A stretch of DNA of 64,000 bases from a virus, in the IMG/VR virus record IMGVR_UViG_3300020469_003235, positions 1 through 64,000 of that record; one strand, 5' to 3'. Below are positions 15,637 through 23,974 of this stretch, piece after piece. Position 1 is the stretch's first letter. Every line of letters starts with the position of its first letter. The notes under the pieces are model-generated. The model worked only from the letters and a program-made list of their open reading frames with translations, had not been told where the DNA came from and did no database searches. Position numbers and translations under genes: made by a program.

Positions 15637-16669
15637 GTATTTAGATCACCAAGTATGTGTTAAAACATCAGGCGAATATCGTTTGTGTTGTATTAGTAAT
15701 GAACCTACTAATAGAGAAAATGTAACAACACACACTGTAGACGACTGGCGTAATAGTGCAACATATCAAAATGCTATTGCAACATTTGAAAACGGATTGT
15801 TTCCCAAGGCTTGTGAAAAATGTAAAATACAAGAAGAAGCCGGAGAAACAAGTCAACGTACAAGACCACGACAGTATGGTCCAGGTGTTAGTCATTTAGA
15901 CTTACGTTTCGGTAGTAACTGTAACCTACAATGTACTATGTGTTATCCAGGTGTGTCAAGTAGTCTTGCTAAAGAACATCAAGAGATGCTTAAACAAGGT
16001 ATTGAATCGCCTTGGGGTAATGAACCTTTTCCAAACTTTGATTGGTACACAGATGAGCGTGGAGAATACTTAGCCACATTACCTGAACTACGAGAAGTAT
16101 ACTTAACAGGTGGCGAACCTATGATGGTTAAAGGACTTCATAAATTTTTACAAAAGTTAGACAGTTCAGTTGAAGTACGTTTTAATACTAATGCTACAAT
16201 TATGAATCCTAACATATATGAAGAACTAAAACGTTTCGAAACTGTTAATATGTGTTTTAGTATAGACGGTATTGGTAAAGTAAACGATTACATACGTTGG
16301 GGTAGTAACTGGGAACAAGTAGAAACTAATATGCTTAAATGGGCTGAGATAGTAAAATACAAAAGCCTCGGGCCTACTATACAAGTTTTAAATTTACATC
16401 ACTACGAAACAATTATTGATTGGTGTAAAAAACATGACTTTCAATTCTTTGATAACTTATTAATGAATCCTGAATATCTTAACACAAAAAATGCACCAGA
16501 TGAAATTAAACAATACTGTCCAGAAAAATTTAAGTACTGGGTAGATCAACCTGCAGATATTATTCAACAAGAAGCATTTAAAAAATGGATATCTATCTTT
16601 GATAAACAAAGAGGCTGTAGTCTAAAAGAATATATCCCAGAGGTAGCAAAGGCTTATGGAATTAATTAA
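15626..16669 (+). CDS. Radical SAM protein with N-terminal half-SPASM (class B, twitch type)
   Basis: The only in-frame start near the N-terminus is a GTG at 15626, inside the last codons of the preceding radical-SAM gene. The 347-residue protein begins with CVKTSGEYRLCCISNEP and then CEKCKIQEE, auxiliary-cluster Cys placed before the core. Next are SNCNLQCTMCYPGVSSS (CxxxCxxC, about 92-108), VYLTGGEPMM and FSIDGIGKVNDYIRWG. This order is the twitch-type arrangement found in many marine phage radical-SAM proteins. Overlap with class A suggests the two are made together. Confidence 0.87.
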   Translation: MKCKYLDHQVCVKTSGEYRLCCISNEPTNRENVTTHTVDDWRNSATYQNAIATFENGLFPKACEKCKIQEEAGETSQRTRPRQYGPGVSHLDLRFGSNCNLQCTMCYPGVSSSLAKEHQEMLKQGIESPWGNEPFPNFDWYTDERGEYLATLPELREVYLTGGEPMMVKGLHKFLQKLDSSVEVRFNTNATIMNPNIYEELKRFETVNMCFSIDGIGKVNDYIRWGSNWEQVETNMLKWAEIVKYKSLGPTIQVLNLHHYETIIDWCKKHDFQFFDNLLMNPEYLNTKNAPDEIKQYCPEKFKYWVDQPADIIQQEAFKKWISIFDKQRGCSLKEYIPEVAKAYGIN

Positions 16670-17120
16670 AGAGAATAAAGAAAAATTAAGACGTGTTTAT
16701 AAAGGTGCAAACTTTTATCGTAAACAATGGGACTTTGCAAATCAAGAATGGCTTGACGACCATATCGATATAATGGAAGAAGTACGTCCTGGTTACATTA
16801 TTAATCACGGTATTGACGCTGGCAGAATGTTTATTGATACTAAAATTATTGAAGGCACTGTAGCAAACACACTACCGCATACACCAGAATTTGTAAAAAG
16901 TATATACAATTTTTGTTTAGAAAACATTAACACCACACAACCATTTGCACACGGAGATTGGGTACTCAGTAACATTATTGTTCAAGGTAATTCATATGAA
17001 TTAATTGATTGGGACAATGTAGGAGTGTATCAACCCAGTGTAGTATTTGATAAATTGGAAAGCGATTTAAGGTCTGCTTTTGGAGAGAAATTCGATGAAA
17101 TGTTACGCACCCTGGCATAG
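16656..17120 (+). CDS. Kinase-like C-lobe (aminoglycoside/choline kinase fold)
   Basis: The 154-residue protein has FAHGDWVLSNIIVQGN near residue 105 and YELIDWDNVGVYQPS near residue 121. These match the H-G-D-x4-N catalytic loop and the metal-binding IDWD of the aminoglycoside/choline kinase superfamily. The length is about half that of the usual enzymes, and an N-lobe with a nucleotide-binding Lys is not obvious. It may be a minimal sugar or small-molecule kinase or a regulatory remnant. It overlaps the radical-SAM genes on both sides. Confidence 0.72.
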   Translation: MELIKENKEKLRRVYKGANFYRKQWDFANQEWLDDHIDIMEEVRPGYIINHGIDAGRMFIDTKIIEGTVANTLPHTPEFVKSIYNFCLENINTTQPFAHGDWVLSNIIVQGNSYELIDWDNVGVYQPSVVFDKLESDLRSAFGEKFDEMLRTLA

Positions 17121-18213
17121 TATTTTGGTACGTTTTAACGGCGATATTGTACCTGATGGTGTGTACACTAAACGCTACGGAAACGTGCTACAAGAGCCCT
17201 TAAACACCGTCTTAGACAGCATTACAGCGTCATACACAAAGGATAGTATCCGTAATGGAGTGTTGCCGCCCGAGTGTCAACAATGTGCTTTAAAAGAGGC
17301 TACAGTAGGTCATAGTAGGAGATTATTCTTCCGTGATATATTGAATCCAATGCTTGAAGAATCCAATAATGATTACTCAAAAAACTTCCATGATATTAAG
17401 TTTTTGGAATTTAATATGAGTAATATTTGTAATTTAAAATGTAGAATGTGTGATGGAATCAATTCAAGTGCTTGGGTCAAAGACGAATTGAAACTTGCAC
17501 AAAATGGTAATCCATATCATAGAAGAATTGACAATCCAGAGTTTGGATATGTTAATAAAAGCGAACAGATTATAGAACGCTTATTTGAAGATCCTACTCC
17601 GTTTATGGGGTTACGTTATCTTAGTATTAAAGGCGGAGAGCCTTACATGGAACCTGCAAATAAAAAAATATTGCAGAAATTTATAGACTTAGGAGTTGCA
17701 AAAAATGTTATACTTGACTGGACAACGAATGGTACGATTGTTGATGAAGAAGTACAGGAACTTGCTGGACACTTTGGCGAAACTAAATGGACAGTAAGTG
17801 TTGAAGGCACTGGCGGACTTTATGAATACATTAGAGGTGGAAAGAACTTTACGTTTGACCAACTTAATAACAATCTAAAACAATACAACTTTGATAGAAT
17901 TATTATTGCTGTAACTGTGATGGCATATAATATTGCACACTTAGATAAAATACAAACTTGGTTTGATGCTAACAAAAAAGATAATTGGAGTATATACTTT
18001 AATAATGTAGTAGCACAACCTGCCTACTTAAATCCTCGTGTACTGCCTAATGAAGTATTACAAAGTATTGAACACAAGTTACCTAACATAACGTACGAAC
18101 AAAACAATAGCAAACTATTAGATATGTTTGTAAACTATACTAAGGACTTAGATAAGATTAGAGATACAAGTGTTTTAGATTATTGTCCAGAACTTAAAGA
18201 TCTGTTTGTATAG
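17095..18213 (+). CDS. Radical SAM protein (class B, twitch type)
   Basis: The start is the ATG at 17095, with GGAGAGAAATTCG upstream, 26 nt inside the kinase-like gene. The 372-residue protein has MKCYAPWHSILVRFNGDIVP and CQQCALKEAT, then MSNICNLKCRMCDGINSSAW (about 112-131), LSIKGGEPYMEP and WTVSVEGTGGLYEYIRGG. Compared with other class B members the second Cys pair of the N-terminal half (RxCC) is missing, so its auxiliary cluster may be incomplete. It ends the first plus-strand block and converges with the gene at 18194 with a 20-nt overlap. Confidence 0.86.
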   Translation: MKCYAPWHSILVRFNGDIVPDGVYTKRYGNVLQEPLNTVLDSITASYTKDSIRNGVLPPECQQCALKEATVGHSRRLFFRDILNPMLEESNNDYSKNFHDIKFLEFNMSNICNLKCRMCDGINSSAWVKDELKLAQNGNPYHRRIDNPEFGYVNKSEQIIERLFEDPTPFMGLRYLSIKGGEPYMEPANKKILQKFIDLGVAKNVILDWTTNGTIVDEEVQELAGHFGETKWTVSVEGTGGLYEYIRGGKNFTFDQLNNNLKQYNFDRIIIAVTVMAYNIAHLDKIQTWFDANKKDNWSIYFNNVVAQPAYLNPRVLPNEVLQSIEHKLPNITYEQNNSKLLDMFVNYTKDLDKIRDTSVLDYCPELKDLFV

Positions 18214-18742
18214 GATCAAGTGCCATATAGTGTAAGTTGTAACTACGTGGACTATCAATTACCCATTTAACAAGTTTACCTGCTTCAAGCAAACTAATTT
18301 TGTTATTAGTGCTTTTATCTAATTGTGTTTGTGATGCAAGTTGACCAAACGCAATATTGCTTACACGAATTTTGCTACTACCAAACGTTCCGTACTGTGA
18401 ATACTTTTTACTTAATTCATCAAGTTCGGTTTTGTTTTTAAGATAGTTGCCTGGATTATATCCGTCACCCCAATAACTTGTTGTGCTTGAAATATTAATA
18501 ATGTGTTCACCATTAAACTTTTCATATACCTTACGTAACAATTCTACTTGTTCGCCATTAGGACCGTATTGACTGTTTACAAATACATTATGATCTTTTA
18601 CGTGTTCTGCTACTGCGTCAGCATCTGTAAGATCCCAGTCATTCCATCTACCAATAAATTCTACTTGATTACGACTGTAGGCTTCCCATATACCCGAGCA
18701 TAAGCCTTCATAATTAGGATTACCTGTTACAACTATTCGCAT
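18194..18742 (-). CDS. Short-chain dehydrogenase/reductase-like protein
   Basis: The 182-residue protein has MRIVVTGNPNYEGLCSGIWE at the N-terminus, a degenerate version of the TGxxxGxG nucleotide-binding turn. IINISSTTSYWGDG contains the Ser region, and PGNYLKNKTELDELSKK holds the Y-x3-K catalytic pair. This suggests an NAD(P)-dependent sugar or alcohol oxidoreductase of the SDR family, at the short end of the family. The glycine-poor turn may mean altered cofactor binding. A second SDR lies at 19879-20469. The ATG at 18742 overlaps the next gene upstream by 10 nt. Confidence 0.74.
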   Translation of the reverse strand: MRIVVTGNPNYEGLCSGIWEAYSRNQVEFIGRWNDWDLTDADAVAEHVKDHNVFVNSQYGPNGEQVELLRKVYEKFNGEHIINISSTTSYWGDGYNPGNYLKNKTELDELSKKYSQYGTFGSSKIRVSNIAFGQLASQTQLDKSTNNKISLLEAGKLVKWVIDSPRSYNLHYMALDPIQTDL

Positions 18743-18984
18743 CTATATTCCTTTGGTACTGTTCCCCAACCTACTGTTCTATCCCAGTCACGTTGTGTAT
18801 ATGTATTTGTTACCTTTTTGTAGGCTTCTTCAAACCCTTCTTCTCTGTGCATTGCTTCGTTATTGTTCCATAACCTTTTAAAGTAACTATCGTAACAATC
18901 AAAGATGCAATCTTCTGTTGCGTTTAAGTGGCCCTTTACCATATAAAAAATTCTATATGCTTCTCTGCGTGTTACTTGAGTCAT
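18733..18984 (-). CDS. Small hypothetical protein (83 aa)
   Basis: The 83-residue acidic, aromatic-rich protein (MTQVTRREAYRIFYMVKGHL and onward; VTNTYTQRDWDRTVGWG near the end) lies between a radical-SAM gene and an SDR gene and overlaps both. It has no Cys cluster, leader or membrane segment. Its size and place make it a candidate substrate, carrier or subunit for the neighbouring enzymes, but nothing in the sequence proves this. Confidence 0.6.
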   Translation of the reverse strand: MTQVTRREAYRIFYMVKGHLNATEDCIFDCYDSYFKRLWNNNEAMHREEGFEEAYKKVTNTYTQRDWDRTVGWGTVPKEYRCE

Positions 18985-19924
18985 TGTGTTCCTTCCTTAT
19001 AAAAATATCGCTTAAACAACTGCACACACTTTTACCACATATAATAGGCTCATTGGGCAATTTATATCTTTCAAGGTTACCTAACGCACCGCCAAATTGA
19101 CAATCTGCTCTGTATAGGTTCCCCCACATATCTACGTTTACTCCATCAATACCTGCCCAACATTTCCAACCACTAAATTGATTCTTTTCTTGTAGTAGGA
19201 TTTCATTAGCAGTAACTACTGAATTATTTAGTAGTAACTCTCCGCGGTGTAAATTACTAAAGTTAAACTCTCGTTTGTACTTCCAGTTATTGATTAAATC
19301 TTTTTGCTCTGGTGTGTAAACTGTAACTTCATTTGTTACATGTTCTTGACTTGTTTTGTCTACAATTACCTTAGGCTCAACTGTAAGATTATCACTACCT
19401 TCATATAACTGTTTAGCAATGCTTTCTAATTCATTAAATTTTTCTGGTACCATCATTAGATGTACAGCAACAGGACAGTCAACCGTGTTTGCTATTTCAA
19501 TAAAATGCTCTACGTCTGCGTACTGTGGGTGATACGAAATAATAAATCCGTCTGTGTAATTACTAATTTCTTTGTAGTACTTTACACGTTGACTTCCGTT
19601 TGTAACAAAACTAAAATAGTGTCCTTGCTTTTTTACAAGTTTTGCAAGATCAATAAAGTGTTTCCAGTATGTAGGTTCACCACCACTTATTCTGTAACAC
19701 ATTGTCTTGGGTACTTTTAATTTTTCAACAAAGTTTTTTACAGTTTCCCATTTGGGTTGACCTGTACTTCCGTTATGTAAAATATCTGGACAGTATTCAC
19801 AACGATAGTTACACTTGTTGCTGAGTGTCCAACTAACAAGGAACCAATCTTTTTTCGTTATGTCTACATACTCTAATTTCAATTTCTCATCTCTAATGTA
19901 TTGATGTGGTTTCCACTTTCCCAT
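18953..19924 (-). CDS. Radical SAM protein (class C)
   Basis: The 323-residue protein has LVSWTLSNKCNYRCEYCPDI (about 27-46), CYRISGGEPTYWKH, and a C-terminal Cys-rich region: WKCWAGIDGVNVDMWGNLYR followed by ADCQFGGALGN and CGKSVCSCLSDIF. It resembles the protein at 24710-25672 in order and in motifs (LSNKCNYRC against LGRFCNYKC, and EYTPEQKDLI against GYTEEQKEIL). The C-terminal Cys set suggests an auxiliary cluster. It overlaps the SDR gene at 19879 by 46 nt. Confidence 0.86.
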   Translation of the reverse strand: MGKWKPHQYIRDEKLKLEYVDITKKDWFLVSWTLSNKCNYRCEYCPDILHNGSTGQPKWETVKNFVEKLKVPKTMCYRISGGEPTYWKHFIDLAKLVKKQGHYFSFVTNGSQRVKYYKEISNYTDGFIISYHPQYADVEHFIEIANTVDCPVAVHLMMVPEKFNELESIAKQLYEGSDNLTVEPKVIVDKTSQEHVTNEVTVYTPEQKDLINNWKYKREFNFSNLHRGELLLNNSVVTANEILLQEKNQFSGWKCWAGIDGVNVDMWGNLYRADCQFGGALGNLERYKLPNEPIICGKSVCSCLSDIFIRKEHNDSSNTQRSI

Positions 19925-20469
19925 TCATCAATTATAAACTTAATAACCTTTGCAACTGATTCTGGTTTTAGTAATTTGTGTTGTTTTTTAAAGTAATGAA
20001 ACTTTGTTCTTAATTCTTCTAATACTTCTTTGCTTTTATAAACGTCTTTACCTGCAAAGTCTGTATCACAAAATGCAGGAACAACAAGACTTGCTTTACA
20101 CTCAGGTCTTAAATTATTCCAGTTATGTGTTTTTGTGTGTAGTTCTAATTTATTTTTGTAGTAATCTTCTTCAAAGAAAATATCATTTGTAGTATTTGCA
20201 ACAACTGATCCTATGTTTACACACAACTTATCTTTGTCTTGATTAAACACACTCCACATATCAAACAGTGTGCTTTGTGTATTTTCACAGTAAACATTGT
20301 TAATAAAGATATCAACATCACGTAAATGATCAAATGCTTTTGCAGTATCTCTTACATCGCATGACCATTCTTCATTTCTATCAAGCAGTACCCAAACATA
20401 ATCATTTTTGTATAATTCGTAAAATGCTTTTCCAATTCCTGCTTTGTGTCCTGTTAATCCTACTTGCAT
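19879..20469 (-). CDS. Short-chain dehydrogenase/reductase
   Basis: The 196-residue protein has VGLTGHKAGIGKAFYELYKN (TGxxxGIG turn) at the N-terminus, CDVRDT, DIFINNVY (the NNAG equivalent), CVNIGSVVA (Ser region) and EEDYYKNKLELH (Y-x3-K). The order and spacing fit an NAD(P)-dependent SDR. In this setting it would reduce, epimerise or oxidise a nucleotide-sugar or related intermediate. It overlaps the radical-SAM gene upstream by 10 nt. Confidence 0.8.
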   Translation of the reverse strand: MQVGLTGHKAGIGKAFYELYKNDYVWVLLDRNEEWSCDVRDTAKAFDHLRDVDIFINNVYCENTQSTLFDMWSVFNQDKDKLCVNIGSVVANTTNDIFFEEDYYKNKLELHTKTHNWNNLRPECKASLVVPAFCDTDFAGKDVYKSKEVLEELRTKFHYFKKQHKLLKPESVAKVIKFIIDEWESGNHINTLEMRN

Positions 20470-21764
20470 AAAGCATCTCCAAGTTCAGGAAATATTTTAG
20501 TGTAGTCTAATCCACGTTGTTCATCAAGCACTCTTATGTAATCAAGTGTTTGAGGTAACTTTGCTGACCAGTCTTCTTCCATCATATATTTTATTAAACC
20601 TTCCCAACGTACTCGGCCCATTGGGTGTTGAATCCATTGTGTGTTAAATTTTTGTCTGTCTATAAATGCTTCAATACGTTTTTTAGCAAACTGTTTGTAC
20701 TCTTCTGGTAACACTCGTACATTTAGATAAGACGGAAAATATACAAGGTGTGTACTAATCATTCCGCCTTGTGTTTGTGCATTTACTTTACTAAACCTTT
20801 GATCAAGTTTCCATTCAGCAAGTTCATCAAGGTGTGCTACATTAAACATCTGTACTGCTGATGCTATGTTGATATTAATATTTGCATTACTTGAATCAAG
20901 TATTTTTATATTCTTTTCAATGTCTGCCCATTTGCTCGGATAACGTATGTAATCATTCTTTTCACCATACGCATCAATACTAAAATTAAATGTTACTTCC
21001 TTAAAGTGTTGCCATAGTACAAATAGTTCAGGTTTTAATACAAGTCCGTTACTGTTATATCTAATGCAACAATTTTCAGCATGGCCTTCATCAACCATAA
21101 ATTGTAATATGTTATAGTGTTCAGGAATCATTAGAGGCTCGCCGCCTGCAAAATATAATTCTTTAATATGCTGTGCTTGGTCTTTCATAGAATCTAAAAA
21201 CGATCCTTTCTTATACCAAGTGTAATCAAAGTCCTCATTCCAACTTTGATCATTAATTAACTCTTTGTTTGTGTACTTAGGATGATTTAGTTTCCATTCT
21301 TTAATCCAACTGCTTGAATCATGTGGACTACACATAACACATTTAAGTTGACATACATTACCTAAACGTAAATCAAAGTAAGGAACATTAACAGGCAAGT
21401 TACCTTGTTCATCTGTTTTTTCTACAATGCTATCTATGTCTAAACGTTGTTTCCATACTTCTGTTTCCCATTGACGTTTACTAACAATACCTTTGCTTTC
21501 TTCTGCAAAACATTTGCGACAACTTTCTGGGATTTCATCATTTAACATTTGCAATCTTGTTCGACGCATGTGTTCACTATTCCATACTTCTTCAATAGTG
21601 TGTTCACGCAAGTTCATACTGACTCCGTCTTTCTTAACAAGTCCTGCTGTCTTATCATCTTCTATACCTGCACCTGATGCATTAGCAGTACAACAAACTC
21701 TAACATCACCGTTAGGTCGTGTTGCTAAATGTATCCAAGGTAAAGGGCAAAATGTTTTAGACAT
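20460..21764 (-). CDS. Radical SAM protein (class B, twitch type)
   Basis: The start is taken at 21764 (MSKTFCPLPWIHLATRPNGD), preceded by AAAGGAAAGAAC; a more upstream ATG would overlap the previous gene. The 434-residue protein has CPLPW, DVRVCCTANA, CRKCFAEESKG, then LGNVCQLKCVMCSPHDSSSW (about 140-160), LYFAGGEPLMIPEHY and SIDAYGEKNDYIRYP. This is the complete twitch arrangement with all N-terminal Cys present. It is paired with the class A protein just upstream, matching the A-B pair at 14650-16669. Confidence 0.88.
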   Translation of the reverse strand: MSKTFCPLPWIHLATRPNGDVRVCCTANASGAGIEDDKTAGLVKKDGVSMNLREHTIEEVWNSEHMRRTRLQMLNDEIPESCRKCFAEESKGIVSKRQWETEVWKQRLDIDSIVEKTDEQGNLPVNVPYFDLRLGNVCQLKCVMCSPHDSSSWIKEWKLNHPKYTNKELINDQSWNEDFDYTWYKKGSFLDSMKDQAQHIKELYFAGGEPLMIPEHYNILQFMVDEGHAENCCIRYNSNGLVLKPELFVLWQHFKEVTFNFSIDAYGEKNDYIRYPSKWADIEKNIKILDSSNANININIASAVQMFNVAHLDELAEWKLDQRFSKVNAQTQGGMISTHLVYFPSYLNVRVLPEEYKQFAKKRIEAFIDRQKFNTQWIQHPMGRVRWEGLIKYMMEEDWSAKLPQTLDYIRVLDEQRGLDYTKIFPELGDALCK

Positions 21765-22755
21765 GTTCTTTCCTTTCAAACTGTGCATTTAGTTTGTCAA
21801 AATTTCCACATTGCTTTGAACATTCTTTTATACCAGTTGAAGTCCAACAACTACTAATTTTGTTAAAGAAGTTACTGTCAAATATTTCTTTCAAGGACTG
21901 CTTGTGTAGGTTAGGAAACTTACCTATCTTTACCATATAATCTATACGTTGTGCTGAGTGCTGTGGTATCCATTCTAAGTCTAACCAACAACAAGGACTA
22001 ACATTACCATTTGCACTAATATACATTTGATTATCTTGTTTTGCTTTACAAGTAATTGTAGGTAGTATTTCTTGCATTGCTTGTTTTGCAGGCTCGATCA
22101 TTTCAAGACTCTTTCTTGACGGCAATAAGGTATGTGTGATATTGTAGTTGTCATCAAGTACGTCAAACTTACCATCTTTAAATCTTGTAGTGTGCTTAAT
22201 ACTAAATCCTTTGAATCCTAATTCTTTACTCATTTTTTCACAAGTATCAACTTGATGTTCGTTGTGTGCAAACACTAACATATCCCAACGTGCATCTCCG
22301 CCTACGTGTATAAACTGTGATGCATTGTTAATAATCTTTTCCCAGTTAGTATTAATTCTATACAATGCATGTGTGTCATTTAACCCGTCAATACCAAATA
22401 CAACTTTTACTTTTAGTTCTGCAAGTCCACGCCACCATTCTTTAGTTCTACCACTTCCGTTAGTGTGCATTTGCAATGTCATTTCTGAATTATTTTCACG
22501 CAGGTATCTAAAAATTTTTAATGTATCTTTTGCAACAATAGGATCTCCTAAGTTTCCACACATATTAAGAAACTTTAGTTGTTGTACAAAACTTATAGGA
22601 AACCATTCTTTGAAAGTGTCAATAGATATTTCTTCTAAATCTAAACCCTCAAGTAATGGACCGCCATGTAATCTACGTGGACACATTGGACAACGTGCTT
22701 GGCACTTAGAAGTAACTTCTAAATGTATTGACGTTATGTCCTGATAATTATACAT
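21757..22755 (-). CDS. Radical SAM protein with C-terminal SPASM-like Cys cluster (class A)
   Basis: The 332-residue protein has SIHLEVTSKCQARCPMCPRR (about 9-28), LNMCGNLGDPIVAKDT with GDP in place of GGE, VVFGIDGLNDTHALYR, and C-terminal Cys in TITCKAKQD, GNVSPCCWL and GIKECSKQCGNFD. It is a clear relative of the protein at 14650 (ARWDMLVFAHNEHQ against ARWRMLVFEHNKHQ). The stop and start overlap the flanking genes by 1-8 nt. Its substrate is unknown. Confidence 0.87.
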   Translation of the reverse strand: MYNYQDITSIHLEVTSKCQARCPMCPRRLHGGPLLEGLDLEEISIDTFKEWFPISFVQQLKFLNMCGNLGDPIVAKDTLKIFRYLRENNSEMTLQMHTNGSGRTKEWWRGLAELKVKVVFGIDGLNDTHALYRINTNWEKIINNASQFIHVGGDARWDMLVFAHNEHQVDTCEKMSKELGFKGFSIKHTTRFKDGKFDVLDDNYNITHTLLPSRKSLEMIEPAKQAMQEILPTITCKAKQDNQMYISANGNVSPCCWLDLEWIPQHSAQRIDYMVKIGKFPNLHKQSLKEIFDSNFFNKISSCWTSTGIKECSKQCGNFDKLNAQFERKEHV

Positions 22756-23369
22756 TACTTCTGATTCATCCTTTCAAGTGTGCTTTGAATAGTATCTGGA
22801 TTTAAATCAACATTTACAATTAACCAATAACTATCATTAAAACTACTGTTGAATAGATAGTGCATTTTTAATGTATCTACAAAGTAAAGTCTACCTGGTT
22901 CCCAATGTAGTGTTTTATCTTCTAATACAAAATTAAAGTACGGAGGATTAACATTACGTAAAGGCATAATCAATCTAAAACTGTCTGCTTTACCCGAATG
23001 GTAGTTCCAATCTCTGTGTGGAGGAAAGAATCCTCCTGGACCAAACTTTAAAAAGTGTGTTCTATAATAATCTTTGTCCCAAGGTTTAAGTATATCATGT
23101 ATTTGTTTGTTTAGTACAGGAGTTGCTACGTTAAAATCTTTTTCATTGTATGATGTTTTGTTTTCTTTATTGTACTCGTATAAACTATCTAAATCAATAC
23201 CGTTGAATGTACCGTCTGAACTTGTAACACTTAATCCCCAACGATTAACATCTTTACGTGGATTATATTTTTGCCATTCAAAATCATTAGCCCAAGCAAT
23301 TAACATTTCTGGATCAGTTGTTACGTCTAATTCGATATGCTGACCGTATTGTGTAAGTCTATGTATCAT
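22755..23369 (-). CDS. Aspartyl/asparaginyl hydroxylase-like 2OG oxygenase
   Basis: The 204-residue protein contains LKFGPGGFFPPHRDWNYHSG at about residues 108-127 and FVDTLKMHYLFNSSFNDSYW at about 163-182. The H-x-D pair, the distal His and the double-stranded beta-helix spacing fit the aspartyl/asparaginyl hydroxylase type. The residue that would bind 2-oxoglutarate is less clear than in the protein at 13878. It overlaps the radical-SAM gene downstream by 1 nt. Confidence 0.7.
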   Translation of the reverse strand: MIHRLTQYGQHIELDVTTDPEMLIAWANDFEWQKYNPRKDVNRWGLSVTSSDGTFNGIDLDSLYEYNKENKTSYNEKDFNVATPVLNKQIHDILKPWDKDYYRTHFLKFGPGGFFPPHRDWNYHSGKADSFRLIMPLRNVNPPYFNFVLEDKTLHWEPGRLYFVDTLKMHYLFNSSFNDSYWLIVNVDLNPDTIQSTLERMNQK

Positions 23370-23974
23370 TTCTTTTTCCCTATAACCATAAATCGTTTGT
23401 ACTTAGGTAATTGAATCTCATCTTTTACTTCTATCTCCAACATACTTTTCCTTGCAAATTGATCTAAACTGTCATAGCAATTAACATGCTCTTCTAATTC
23501 GTAGTAATCATTACTTTGCACAATAACCTGTGCGGAATCTGGTACATTGTTTAACCATTGTTTGTATTTTTTATGAGTAATGTGTTCGCAACTTGTGTTG
23601 ATAACAATATAAGGCTCTGTTTCATATTTGTAATCTACCATATCACAAGTCACTGCTTCAAACTTACCTTCCATTTCGTATCTCTTGTTTACTGTAGTTG
23701 CAATTTCCTTGCATACAGGATCAACATCAACACTTATAATTTTTTTAACACCTACTTCGCTGTTGAATAGCATACTTGCCAGTAATCCGTTCCAGCCTCC
23801 GTGTATAACTATTTCAGCATTACGTATTAATTTGTTCTTTTCTGAGATAGTATTAATCAACCATAACTTAGATTGTATTTGACCACCCCAAAAAGTTTCT
23901 AATGTACGATCTTTATCTTCGCTATTGCGAATTGCGTCCATCCAGAACTTAATATCTTGAATATCAATTTTCAT
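23366..23974 (-). CDS. SAM-dependent methyltransferase (class I)
   Basis: The start is taken at 23974 (MKIDIQDIKFWMDAIRNSED); longer frames overlap the upstream gene deeply. The 202-residue protein has AEIVIHGGWNGLLASMLFNS (motif I position), IISVDVDPVCKEIA (acidic end of strand 2), AVTCDMVDYKYE and PYIVINTSCEHITH. This gives a Rossmann-type methyltransferase of unknown substrate. The context suggests methylation of a sugar or of an intermediate in the island pathway. Confidence 0.76.
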   Translation of the reverse strand: MKIDIQDIKFWMDAIRNSEDKDRTLETFWGGQIQSKLWLINTISEKNKLIRNAEIVIHGGWNGLLASMLFNSEVGVKKIISVDVDPVCKEIATTVNKRYEMEGKFEAVTCDMVDYKYETEPYIVINTSCEHITHKKYKQWLNNVPDSAQVIVQSNDYYELEEHVNCYDSLDQFARKSMLEIEVKDEIQLPKYKRFMVIGKKK

